Assembly (NCBI GenBank): GCA_014859805.1
Contig: JACUTN010000048.1
Span: 1-6,542, forward strand
Length of the DNA stretch: 6,542 nucleotides
Origin: Candidatus Bathyarchaeota archaeon
GTDB taxonomy: Archaea > Thermoproteota > Bathyarchaeia > Bathyarchaeales > Bathycorpusculaceae
Direction of reading: 5' to 3'
Under the pieces are notes generated by a model that saw only the letters and a list, made by a program, of their open reading frames with translations, was not told where the DNA came from and made no database searches. The stretch's first letter is position 1; each line of letters begins with the position of its first letter. Positions 1 through 5,986 of the stretch are shown here, one piece after another. The position numbers and the translations under genes are program-made.

Positions 1-41
1 CATGAGTTTTCATTCCTTTAGTTTAGCTGCATAAAAACATG

Positions 42-530
42 TTAAAGTGTGTGACCGTAACGCCCTGTTAATGGGACAAAGGCAACTCCACCAAGGTTTT
101 CCTTCGTAATTTTTCCGTTTGTTTCTTTTGTGATTTTCATGAGTGTTTGGAATAGGTGCATGCTTCCAACAGGGATCAGCATTATTCCGTTGGGCTTTAA
201 CTGTTCAATTAGAGGCTTTGGAACATCCGGTGCAGCGGCGGTTACGAGAATTCTGTCGTAGGGAGCCCTTTCAGAATAGCCCATGGAGCCGTCTGCGCAG
301 ACTATGGTTATACGGTCGCCGTATCTAGCTTTCATAATGTTTCTTCTAGCAAATTCAGCTAAACCTTGAATTATCTCTACTGTGTAAACGTGACCCCACC
401 CACTTCTAGGCGTGTCGCTGGATGCAACTACCTCAGCTATGGTTGCGGCGTGCCATCCCGAACCCGCTCCAACTTCCAGCACTTTGTTGCCGACTTCCAG
501 TTGTAGGGCTTCATTCATTATTGAAACCAT
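42..530 (-). CDS. pcm: Protein-L-isoaspartate O-methyltransferase, C-terminal (SAM-binding) part of a broken frame
   Basis: Pcm transfers a methyl group from S-adenosylmethionine to the alpha-carboxyl of L-isoaspartyl residues, starting cytosolic repair of aged proteins. This 162-codon stretch carries the class I methyltransferase core. Motif I is VLEVGAGSGWHAA (residues 18-30), followed by the acidic strand VYTVEI, the helix AEFARRNI, the post-II region DGSMGYSERAPYDRILVTAA, and the PKPLIEQLKPNGIMLIPVG segment. It ends in the family-typical FVPLTGRYG. The piece begins with MVSIMNEALQL, which matches the segment directly after the SAPH motif in ordinary Pcm, so the N-terminal substrate-binding part is missing here and lies in the preceding frame at 538-750. 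The ATG at 530 is 7 nt past the stop of that frame, with only a weak purine stretch (GGCGAG) before it, so separate translation by reinitiation is possible but unproven. Family assignment is secure; whether this is a true separate gene, a pseudogene or a sequence error is open. Confidence 0.85.
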   Translation of the reverse strand: MVSIMNEALQLEVGNKVLEVGAGSGWHAATIAEVVASSDTPRSGWGHVYTVEIIQGLAEFARRNIMKARYGDRITIVCADGSMGYSERAPYDRILVTAAAPDVPKPLIEQLKPNGIMLIPVGSMHLFQTLMKITKETNGKITKENLGGVAFVPLTGRYGHTL

Positions 531-537
531 GTCTCGC

Positions 538-750
538 CTAACTCAGCATCAAAGCCAAGCTATGTGGCGCCGAAACAGTCTGCCCAAACCCGATTGGAAG
601 CGGCGTATCCACAGCACTGTAAGACTGCATGTTCTCTGGAAGAAAATCTCCACGAGGCACCGAACGCATGGCTTTGATAACCTTTGGCGAGCGTAGAATG
701 CCTTCCTTCACCAGATTTTCAACGAGTCTTTCCCAATCTTTTTTGTCCAA
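538..750 (-). CDS. pcm: Protein-L-isoaspartate O-methyltransferase, N-terminal part of a broken frame
   Basis: This 70-codon piece carries the Pcm N-terminal helical region (WERLVENLVKEGILRSPKVIKAM), the VPRGDFLPENM segment, and the signature DTPLPIGFGQTVSAPH at about residues 48-63, which lines the isoaspartyl substrate site in the family. After SAPH it reads SLALMLS and then stops (TAG at 538-540), where a normal enzyme continues straight into the SAM-binding core. That core is found in another frame at 42-530. The start is a TTG at 750: a GGTG ribosome binding site lies 7 nt upstream (758-761), no ATG or GTG lies nearby in frame, and the encoded MDKKDWERLVENL fits the usual family N-terminus. 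The gene lies 84 bp downstream of glmS on the same strand. Together the two pieces give 232 codons, about the length of a normal Pcm plus roughly ten extra codons. Confidence 0.75.
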   Translation of the reverse strand: MDKKDWERLVENLVKEGILRSPKVIKAMRSVPRGDFLPENMQSYSAVDTPLPIGFGQTVSAPHSLALMLS

Positions 751-757
751 ATCAAAG

Positions 758-761
758 CACC
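758..761 (-). promoter_or_regulatory. Ribosome binding site supporting the TTG start of pcm
   Basis: On the minus strand GGTG lies 7 nt before the TTG at 750-748. It is the only Shine-Dalgarno-like match near the 5' end of the pcm frame and is the reason for choosing this non-ATG start. A TTAAAAA stretch at 786-792 (minus sense), about 36 nt upstream of the start, could be a weak TATA box for a separate pcm transcript, but this is not strong. Confidence 0.5.
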
Positions 762-820
762 AAATGAAATATTGTGGGATAGACCTTTTTAACGTGTTTG
801 TATTTGAAAGAAAGATGTAG

Positions 821-834
821 AATAAAAAGAGAAA
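821..834 (-). terminator. Possible T-rich terminator after glmS
   Basis: Directly after the glmS TGA the minus strand reads TTTCTCTTTTTATT. Archaeal RNA polymerase often stops at short oligo-T tracts without a hairpin, and none is seen here. The tract could separate glmS from pcm, but partial read-through into pcm is also possible. Confidence 0.35.
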
Positions 835-2664
835 TCATTTCACAGTAACTGATTTCGCTAGGTTCCTCGGAGTGTCTGGGTTGTGACCTCTCTCAACAGC
901 TACATAGTATGCCAGAAGCTGTAACGGAACAACGAAGGGTATCGGCGACAAAACCTCAGGGATACCTTTAGGCACTTCTACATAATCATCAGCCAACTTC
1001 TTAATTTCTTCATCGCCCTCCTCAATCACGGCAATTATTGAAGCCCCTCTAGCCTTCATCTCCATAATATTGCCTATCAATGTTCTGTGTGTTCCATCCT
1101 TTGGACAGATGAAAACGACAGGGAACCCATGTTCCACAAGGCTTATGGGTCCATGCTTGCTTTCTCCAGCTGGGAAGGCTATAGACGGTGCATAAGCTAT
1201 TTCCATGAGTTTCAGTCTACCTTCATAGGCTGTGGCTGTGCTTATTCCACGGCCTAGGAAAAAGAATGTTGTGGCATCCTTGTATTTCTTTGCAATCTGC
1301 TTTGCTTTCTCCTCTTGTGTCTGAATTATGGTTTCAACAGTGTCTGGCAGCTGCTCCAGTTTTTCCGCAAGAAAATCCATTTCATCCTGTGAAACTTTAC
1401 CCCTTTTCTTTGCAAGTCTTAGGGCCATCTGAGCCAGCACTGAAAGTTGTGAGGTGAACGTTTTCGTTGCCGCTACCCCTATTTCTGGACCAGACTGCTG
1501 GCCGATGTATACTCGTGCAACCCTTGTCAAAGTTGAGCCAATGGCGTTGGTTAATCCGAGAACTGTTGCTGCTCTTTCGCGAGCACAGTTTACCGCGGCT
1601 AAAGTGTCTGCTGTTTCGCCGGATTGGCTTACTGTCAAGATTGTGCTGTCTATGTTAACTGATTTTCCGTGTTGCTCAATGAATTCTGAAGCTACAACTG
1701 GATAGGTTGGTAAGAAAGCAAGCTTGGAAAACATGTAGGATGCAGCCAAACAAGCGTGGTAGGATGTTCCGCAAGCCACGAAGAATACTTCACGGGCACG
1801 ATCAAGAAAAGTCGCCATCAAATCAAGGTAATGCTCCTGCAACCTAAGCGTGTTCCGCAGACAAGCTGGTTGCTCATGGATTTCCTTCAACATAAAATGT
1901 GGATAACCTTGCTTTACAGCCATTTCAGGTGTCCAATCAAAAAGCTTAGGTTCCCGCATAACGACGCTTGAATCAGCGATTTTCCTAATCTCAAAGCCTT
2001 CCCGCGTGAGAACAACAAGCTCGCCGTCCTCAATTATAACTGCCCTGTTGGTTAAAGGCAGAAACGCCGGGATGTCAGAAGCGCAATAAAATGCGTTTTC
2101 ATTTACGCCGATAACGAGTGGACTTTCATGTCTGGCACATATTACCTTGTCAGGTTCCCTCGTTGAAATCACAGCAATTGCGTATGAACCATCAAGTTTC
2201 CTCACGGTTTCAAGTACAGCATCAACAAGGCTTAATGAAGGATTAGTTTTCAAATTTTCCTCGATAAGGTGAGCTATTACTTCAGTGTCAGTCTTAGACT
2301 TGAAAACATGACCGCGGTTCTCCAGTTCCAACTTCAACTCAACAAAGTTCTCTATGATTCCGTTATGGACAACAGCTATCTGCCCACTACAATCAACATG
2401 GGGATGCGCATTAACTTCCAATGGTGCACCGTGCGTAGCCCATCTTGTGTGTCCAATTCCAAGGTTTCCAGGCAAATCGTCTAGATTATGGATTTTATGG
2501 ACTTCGTCGATTTTTCCTTGGTCTTTTTTTATGTAGAGCTTACCGTTGTACAGGGTTGCTTCTCCCACAGAGTCATAGCCACGATATTCAAGCCTTTTCA
2601 AAGCAGCGTGTATTATAGGAGCAGCATTGCCATTCTTCAAGACACAACCAAATATCCCACACAT
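835..2664 (-). CDS. glmS: Glutamine--fructose-6-phosphate aminotransferase (isomerizing)
   Basis: GlmS makes glucosamine-6-phosphate from fructose-6-phosphate and glutamine, the committed cytosolic step toward UDP-N-acetylglucosamine for surface and protein glycans. The 609 codons match the usual family length. The N-terminal class II glutaminase domain starts MCGIFG, giving the Cys nucleophile after Met removal, with GHTRWATHG (71-79), NGIIENF (101-107) and TDTEVIAHL (125-133). Two SIS sugar isomerase domains follow. The first has CGTSYH (298-303), SQSGETADT (346-354) and the GVAATKTFTSQ segment (396-406). The second has GRGISTATAYEGRLKLMEIAY (around 471-491; Glu481, Lys485 and Glu488 in place), PAGESKHGP with His504, and the C-terminal DTPRNLAKSVTV with Lys604 at the position that forms the Schiff base with the sugar. 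All key residues are present, so it should be active. The ATG start is fixed by the MCGIFG end and by GAGGT six nt upstream. It lies 194 bp downstream of the methionine operon and probably has its own promoter. Confidence 0.97.
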   Translation of the reverse strand: MCGIFGCVLKNGNAAPIIHAALKRLEYRGYDSVGEATLYNGKLYIKKDQGKIDEVHKIHNLDDLPGNLGIGHTRWATHGAPLEVNAHPHVDCSGQIAVVHNGIIENFVELKLELENRGHVFKSKTDTEVIAHLIEENLKTNPSLSLVDAVLETVRKLDGSYAIAVISTREPDKVICARHESPLVIGVNENAFYCASDIPAFLPLTNRAVIIEDGELVVLTREGFEIRKIADSSVVMREPKLFDWTPEMAVKQGYPHFMLKEIHEQPACLRNTLRLQEHYLDLMATFLDRAREVFFVACGTSYHACLAASYMFSKLAFLPTYPVVASEFIEQHGKSVNIDSTILTVSQSGETADTLAAVNCARERAATVLGLTNAIGSTLTRVARVYIGQQSGPEIGVAATKTFTSQLSVLAQMALRLAKKRGKVSQDEMDFLAEKLEQLPDTVETIIQTQEEKAKQIAKKYKDATTFFFLGRGISTATAYEGRLKLMEIAYAPSIAFPAGESKHGPISLVEHGFPVVFICPKDGTHRTLIGNIMEMKARGASIIAVIEEGDEEIKKLADDYVEVPKGIPEVLSPIPFVVPLQLLAYYVAVERGHNPDTPRNLAKSVTVK

Positions 2665-2670
2665 TTCTAA

Positions 2671-2675
2671 ACCTC
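2671..2675 (-). promoter_or_regulatory. Ribosome binding site of glmS
   Basis: Minus-strand GAGGT is separated by 6 nt (TTAGAA) from the glmS ATG at 2664. It confirms the start given by the invariant N-terminal Cys. Confidence 0.75.
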
Positions 2676-2721
2676 ATCGCGTGACTTTTGAACTTTAGGC
2701 AAGCTCTATCTAGTCTCTTCG

Positions 2722-2740
2722 ATATGTATAAGCTTTTTTA
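2722..2740 (-). promoter_or_regulatory. Candidate TATA/BRE promoter for glmS, proximal
   Basis: On the minus strand TATACATA (2723-2730) is preceded by purine-rich AAAAAAGC, resembling a TATA box with an upstream BRE. Transcription would start about 25 nt further on, near 2700, giving a leader of roughly 35 nt that contains the GAGGT site. This is inferred from spacing and composition only. Confidence 0.45.
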
Positions 2741-2774
2741 GTACAAAAATTCCAATTCTAAAAAGTTTTTAGTA
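2735..2774. repeat. Two TTTTTAGTA direct repeats and a 15-bp palindrome upstream of glmS
   Basis: TTTTTAGTA occurs at 2735-2743 and again at 2766-2774, 31 bp apart start to start, about three helical turns. The second copy overlaps a near-perfect palindrome at 2758-2772, with arms CTAAAAA and TTTTTAG around one central base. The elements lie just upstream of the proximal glmS TATA candidate, where an archaeal activator or repressor could bind. The region is very AT-rich, so chance occurrence is a real possibility. Confidence 0.35.
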
Positions 2775-2818
2775 AGCAATTTTCCATGTTACACGAAAAC
2801 TTGACCCTAAATATGGGT

Positions 2819-2832
2819 GCTTTTGTAAAAGC
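2819..2832. repeat. 14-bp dyad between the methionine operon and glmS
   Basis: GCTTTT and AAAAGC form perfect 6-bp arms around two central bases, starting 27 bp past the stop codon of the metE catalytic-half gene. A shorter ACCC/GGGT pair (2804-2807 and 2815-2818) lies next to it. The dyad could be an operator, or a weak hairpin at the 3' end of the operon transcript; its 2-base centre is too tight for a good RNA loop, and no long T run follows it on the minus strand. Confidence 0.3.
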
Positions 2833-2843
2833 TCTAACAGAAT

Positions 2844-2852
2844 TTTTATAAA
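2844..2852 (-). promoter_or_regulatory. Candidate TATA box for glmS, distal
   Basis: Minus-strand TTTATAAAA lies a few bases beyond the stop of the metE catalytic-half gene and is a better textbook match to an archaeal TATA box than the proximal element. If used, it would give glmS a leader of about 150 nt containing the dyad and repeats described here. It is a sequence match only. Confidence 0.35.
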
Positions 2853-2858
2853 GGTTCC

Positions 2859-4010
2859 TTATTCTAGAGCTTTCCTAGCCAGTTCAGCCCCTAAAACCAT
2901 GTTCTTAAGCTTTCGGAAACTAATTTCCCACGTTCTCGTTCTCAAGCCACAATCTGTGCTCACATATATTCTGCTAGGATCACCAATAATCTCTACAACA
3001 TAGAGTATCCTGTCTCTGACAAGTTCTGGCGGCTCAACAAAATTGGTGTGCACATCTACTACGCCTAAACCGTAATTTCCCTGAAAACTGTGTTCTTCAA
3101 ACAGTTTTATTGAATTGTACCCTGTTCTTTCATTTCCCGTCCCCGTTTGTCTGCTGTCTCTGTTTGCGAATTCAAGAGACAATTGACTGCAATTTCGCAG
3201 TTCGCAAGAGTGTCTAGCTAAAACTTCATAGTTGCTGTAGCAGTTGTGTAGGCTGAAGACGCAGTTAAAACCTTTAACTGTTTCATTGAAAGATTCCACA
3301 AACAGCTTCATTTCTTCATCGGCTGGGTTAGTTGTTGCTGCAGGCTCATCTATTTGAATCCACTTTGCACCAGCATCTATCAACTTGCTGATTTCTGGTC
3401 TTATAACCTCTTTTATCAAGTCGAAGAGAAAATCCCTCTTAGCCTCGAACTTCCTTCTCTTAAAGTCTCTGATTTTTCCGCTAAATTTTTTCTCGTAGTA
3501 CTCGTTAAAGGTCCAATCAACAAGCGTATAAGCTCCTGTGAATGGTACCTTTATTTCTTTTTTAGTATTTTCTTTTGTGAATAGAAACTCGTCAAGATAG
3601 AAGGATTTTGCATATTTTGGTTTGTCTATGCATGCTGCCTTGTTGAAGTACCTGTAGTCAAAAGATTTTACGTATCCCAAAAACTTGAAACCAGCGGTCT
3701 TTCTTATGACATGTTCGTACATTTCTGATCTCCATTGTTCTCCGTCAAAAACGATGTCTAAGCCTGCTGTTTCAAAAAATCGAATGGCATATTTAGCAGA
3801 CCATTCAAGCAAGGCGCTTTTCCTACCTGCGGAATCGCCTTTGCTCAATAACTTAACCAGTTCCCCTAGATTCTCGATTCCCAGTTTTCTCCCCCAGTCC
3901 ACAGCCTCAGCTATCTCCTCCTTTGACAGCGGTTTTCCTCTGTACCCTTTGATTCTCCATCTTGGCTTGGCTAGACTTCCTACCTCTTGTGTCGGAAACA
4001 GTTTGTTCAT
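2859..4010 (-). CDS. metE: Cobalamin-independent methionine synthase, catalytic (MetE C-terminal) half
   Basis: This 383-residue protein matches the zinc-dependent C-terminal barrel of MetE, which transfers a methyl group to homocysteine to make methionine. It begins with FPTQEVGSL, the counterpart of the MetE TTxIGSFP opening. DGEQWRSEMYEH (89-100) corresponds to the family GE-x-x-R-x-x-M motif with its substrate-binding Glu, and IQIDEPA (218-224) supplies the Asp/Glu pair that holds homocysteine. All four zinc ligands are visible: His255 and Cys257 in LHNCYSNY, Glu280 in LSLEFANRDS, and Cys354 in STDCGLRTRTWE. It therefore looks catalytically intact. It has no fused N-terminal half; that half is probably the upstream gene, whose TAA overlaps this ATG by one base (TAATG), with GAGGAG 5 nt before the start. 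An alternative is a core-type synthase using a methyl-corrinoid protein (as proposed for the MesA, MesB and MesC families), but no corrinoid protein is visible here. Confidence 0.88.
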   Translation of the reverse strand: MNKLFPTQEVGSLAKPRWRIKGYRGKPLSKEEIAEAVDWGRKLGIENLGELVKLLSKGDSAGRKSALLEWSAKYAIRFFETAGLDIVFDGEQWRSEMYEHVIRKTAGFKFLGYVKSFDYRYFNKAACIDKPKYAKSFYLDEFLFTKENTKKEIKVPFTGAYTLVDWTFNEYYEKKFSGKIRDFKRRKFEAKRDFLFDLIKEVIRPEISKLIDAGAKWIQIDEPAATTNPADEEMKLFVESFNETVKGFNCVFSLHNCYSNYEVLARHSCELRNCSQLSLEFANRDSRQTGTGNERTGYNSIKLFEEHSFQGNYGLGVVDVHTNFVEPPELVRDRILYVVEIIGDPSRIYVSTDCGLRTRTWEISFRKLKNMVLGAELARKALE

Positions 4011-4990
4011 TAGAACTCCTCTCTGAGACGTTTAGTCACGCTGCTGATAACTTTCATTTTCTCCTCTGCCCTTTCCCATGGCAGAAAATCCAAATCACAG
4101 TTCGGACAAATGAAAACTTCCTCCATTCCAGAGCGGTATATAGATTCGATTATTTCTTTGGCAGCTGCAACTAGTTCATCTTGTTCCTCAACGAGTGAAC
4201 TTCTAGAGTCTATTAAACCTAAGGCAACACCCTTCTCAAAGCTGTATTCTTTTAACTTCTCAAAATCAGTTTCGTATAAGTCAATTCCTAAATGATCTAC
4301 TGGAAAGTCTAAGGCTTCGGGTAAAATTTTTGAGAAATCGCCGAAGAATGTTTGGAGACACGTTTTAACTGACGTTCCTTTGACTGCTGTCTCTAATACA
4401 TCATTCACAAGTGCCAACTTGTCTTTTCTAAACTTAGGTGCTAACGGTTCATAGACTAAGGCTGGGTCGCTTAGTTGTATGTAGCTGAAGCCTATTTCAG
4501 CCGAGCTTTTTATCTCCTCGTTTATTATTTCAGCGAATTTGAACATGAATTCTGCTTCATCTTTGTAATATTGGTTTTCTGAAAGGGAGACAAACGTGTA
4601 CGGAGCGGGCAAAATGGCTTTCCAAGGAAGGTTTTTGGGCAACTTCTCAAGCTGCATCATGTTGTTGACTACGCCTTTTTCTCGTTCAACGTAATCTGTT
4701 ATGATCGGCTGTCTATAGAAGGTGTTGTTGTTGAACCATCTTGTGAGGCTTCCAACAGTTATTCCTTTCAAGTTCTCAGTGAACGGTCTAAACAGGTCTT
4801 GCCATTTCAACATTCCATCAGTAATGTAATTCAATCCCGCGGAAATCTGAGCTTTTATAGCGCTTTCGGTGGCTTTTTCGAAAGATTCTTCGAGTTCTTT
4901 TTCGCTGATTTTTCCCCTTTCATATGTTCTTGTTTTTTCTATTAGTTTGCTTGATCGCGGAAGCACTCCTGTCACGTAACAGCCGATCAT
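4010..4990 (-). CDS. MetE N-terminal-half-like protein (split methionine synthase partner)
   Basis: This 326-residue protein resembles the N-terminal barrel of cobalamin-independent methionine synthase, which holds the polyglutamyl methyl-folate. The opening TGVLPRSSKLIEKTRTYERGKISEKEL recalls the GFPRIGxxRELK...GKISEEEL region. The stretches IGFSYIQLSDPAL (166-178), LQTFFGDFSKIL (212-223), VDHLGIDLYE (231-240) and CPNCDLDFLPWE (295-306) follow the order of MetE-N landmarks. The catalytic HxC zinc motif is not convincingly present: by alignment the positions look like Gln213 and Phe215, although Cys298 remains at the last ligand position. It is thus probably not the catalytic subunit but a partner of the downstream protein. 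The ATG directly follows the TAA of the reductase gene (TAAATG, no gap), with GAGGAG and GAAGGT purine stretches before it. The divergence from textbook MetE-N is large, so the methyl donor it binds is uncertain. Confidence 0.72.
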   Translation of the reverse strand: MIGCYVTGVLPRSSKLIEKTRTYERGKISEKELEESFEKATESAIKAQISAGLNYITDGMLKWQDLFRPFTENLKGITVGSLTRWFNNNTFYRQPIITDYVEREKGVVNNMMQLEKLPKNLPWKAILPAPYTFVSLSENQYYKDEAEFMFKFAEIINEEIKSSAEIGFSYIQLSDPALVYEPLAPKFRKDKLALVNDVLETAVKGTSVKTCLQTFFGDFSKILPEALDFPVDHLGIDLYETDFEKLKEYSFEKGVALGLIDSRSSLVEEQDELVAAAKEIIESIYRSGMEEVFICPNCDLDFLPWERAEEKMKVISSVTKRLREEF

Positions 4991-5878
4991 TTACCTTCTC
5001 AACTCCTCGACAAGCTTTCTTCCCAAATCATCACAACCCAAGGGCATTATGTGGAAGCCTATTTTGTATCTAGGAGAAAGAGCTGATTTCACCTCGTCAG
5101 CAATCTCCAAACACATCATTATCAATTCGTTTGCAAAATCATCACTCCGCTTCAACTTATTCAAGGATTGTTCAGGAATTTTCGTGTGCAGAAATTTGAG
5201 AACGTTATTTAATGCCTTCTCTGATGGTTGAGGAGACAAGCCGACTAGAACTGGCTTGTTTATGATTAGTCCTTCTTTTTCAGCTTCTTGAAAGAAGTTT
5301 AGCACCGTCTCATGGTTGAAGGTTATTTGCGACTGGAAAAAGTCAAATCCAGCTTCGATTTTTTTAGAAATTATTTTCACTTCGTTTTTTCTGTCAAATA
5401 CTATGGCTCCGCCTACGGAAAAGTCTGTTTTCCCATTGATTTTGATGAGACGTTCATTGTAGTATGCAAAGCCTTCATTCAAGCTTTTGACTATTTTGCA
5501 AAGCTCTGCAGACGTAACTTCCCAAACTCCTTTAGCCTTCTCCTGTCTTCCTAATGGCTTATCGCCTCTTATGATGAACAAGTTTCTTATTCCCAGCAAA
5601 TGGGCGCCTAAAATGTCTGATTGAAGGGCTAGGAGATTTCTGTCCCTGCAGTTTATGTGCGGTATTGCATCTATTTTCAGATGGTCCATTACGATTTTGG
5701 CGTATGCCACAGATGAGACCCTTAAGGTGGATAAGGGGTTGTCAGGTACGTTTACTGCATCTAATTTGTCTTTGAATTTTGACACAGCTTCAAGGTGCCG
5801 GTTTACTTCGCAGCCTTTAGGAGACCATACTTCGTAGGTTATAGGAGTAACATTTTCCTTTAGACGTTCTCTGAACAT
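4991..5878 (-). CDS. metF: Methylenetetrahydrofolate reductase family protein (MetF-like)
   Basis: MetF-family flavoenzymes reduce 5,10-methylene- to 5-methyl-tetrahydropterin, the methyl donor for methionine synthesis. The 295 residues cover a complete TIM-barrel catalytic domain without extra domains. Family marks are YEVWSP with Glu16 at the proton-donor position, AVNVPDNPLSTLR (41-53), HINCRDRN (74-81) followed by LLALQSDILGAHLLGIRN, the flavin-contacting RGD (104-106), KIEAGFDFFQSQ (173-184) with a Gln near the substrate site, and PVLVGLSPQPS (209-219). FAD binding is inferred from the family. The gene is the first of the methionine operon, joined without a gap to the MetE-like genes, so its product most likely feeds them. 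The ATG at 5878 is the first one after a TATA candidate only about 35 bp upstream and has no strong Shine-Dalgarno, suggesting a very short leader. Which pterin (folate or a methanopterin type) and which electron donor it uses cannot be read from the sequence. Confidence 0.88.
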   Translation of the reverse strand: MFRERLKENVTPITYEVWSPKGCEVNRHLEAVSKFKDKLDAVNVPDNPLSTLRVSSVAYAKIVMDHLKIDAIPHINCRDRNLLALQSDILGAHLLGIRNLFIIRGDKPLGRQEKAKGVWEVTSAELCKIVKSLNEGFAYYNERLIKINGKTDFSVGGAIVFDRKNEVKIISKKIEAGFDFFQSQITFNHETVLNFFQEAEKEGLIINKPVLVGLSPQPSEKALNNVLKFLHTKIPEQSLNKLKRSDDFANELIMMCLEIADEVKSALSPRYKIGFHIMPLGCDDLGRKLVEELRR

Positions 5879-5910
5879 TCTCTATCTCTTCACAGTTATC
5901 CTGTTTCTAA

Positions 5911-5919
5911 ATTATAAAG
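5911..5919 (-). promoter_or_regulatory. TATA box for the metF-metE operon
   Basis: Minus-strand CTTTATAAT lies about 35 bp before the metF ATG. At the usual archaeal spacing of about 25 bp, transcription would begin near 5890, leaving a leader of about ten nt, in line with the lack of a good ribosome binding site. Confidence 0.55.
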
Positions 5920-5946
5920 ACGTACCAAGTTTGTGATCGAGTGAGT

Positions 5947-5958
5947 ATTAATAAATTA
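5947..5958 (+). promoter_or_regulatory. TATA-like element for the divergent regulator gene
   Basis: TATTAATAAATT lies about 30-40 bp before the ATG at 5987. Initiation about 25 bp downstream would give a leader of 0-10 nt. With the opposing TATA at 5911-5919 it forms a compact divergent promoter region of 108 bp (5879-5986), in which I see no strong operator palindrome. Confidence 0.4.
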
Positions 5959-5986
5959 CTGTCGTATTTTATGCATATGAAAAGCC

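Noticed and set aside
1..41. Possible start of another minus-strand gene at the window edge (ATG at 3-1 or 13-11, with AAAGGA nearby).
   Set aside because: Only a few bases of it lie in the window, the two ATGs are in different frames, and the AAAGGA spacing suits neither well. There is nothing to identify.
1266..2670. Several plus-strand open frames of 60-83 codons opposite glmS.
   Set aside because: They lie entirely over a fully conserved glmS, overlap each other in different frames, and show no family features; they are antisense shadows.
2843..2853. TTTTTATAAAG as a plus-strand promoter.
   Set aside because: No plus-strand gene follows it; the minus-strand reading toward glmS makes more sense.
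2665..2858. glmS ribozyme or another riboswitch in the gap upstream of glmS.
   Set aside because: The region is AT-rich with only short palindromes; no conserved ribozyme core, no multi-helix junction and no GC-rich stems could be traced.
3354..4295. Plus-strand open frames of up to 113 codons opposite the metE-like genes.
   Set aside because: They have hydrophobic, low-complexity translations typical of the reverse strand of Lys/Glu-rich genes, and no start signals.
4010..4990. A second catalytic methionine synthase rather than an N-half partner.
   Set aside because: A Cys at 211 and one at 298 first suggested a zinc site, but there is no HxC motif, and the surrounding LQTFFGD pattern fits the non-catalytic MetE N-half better.
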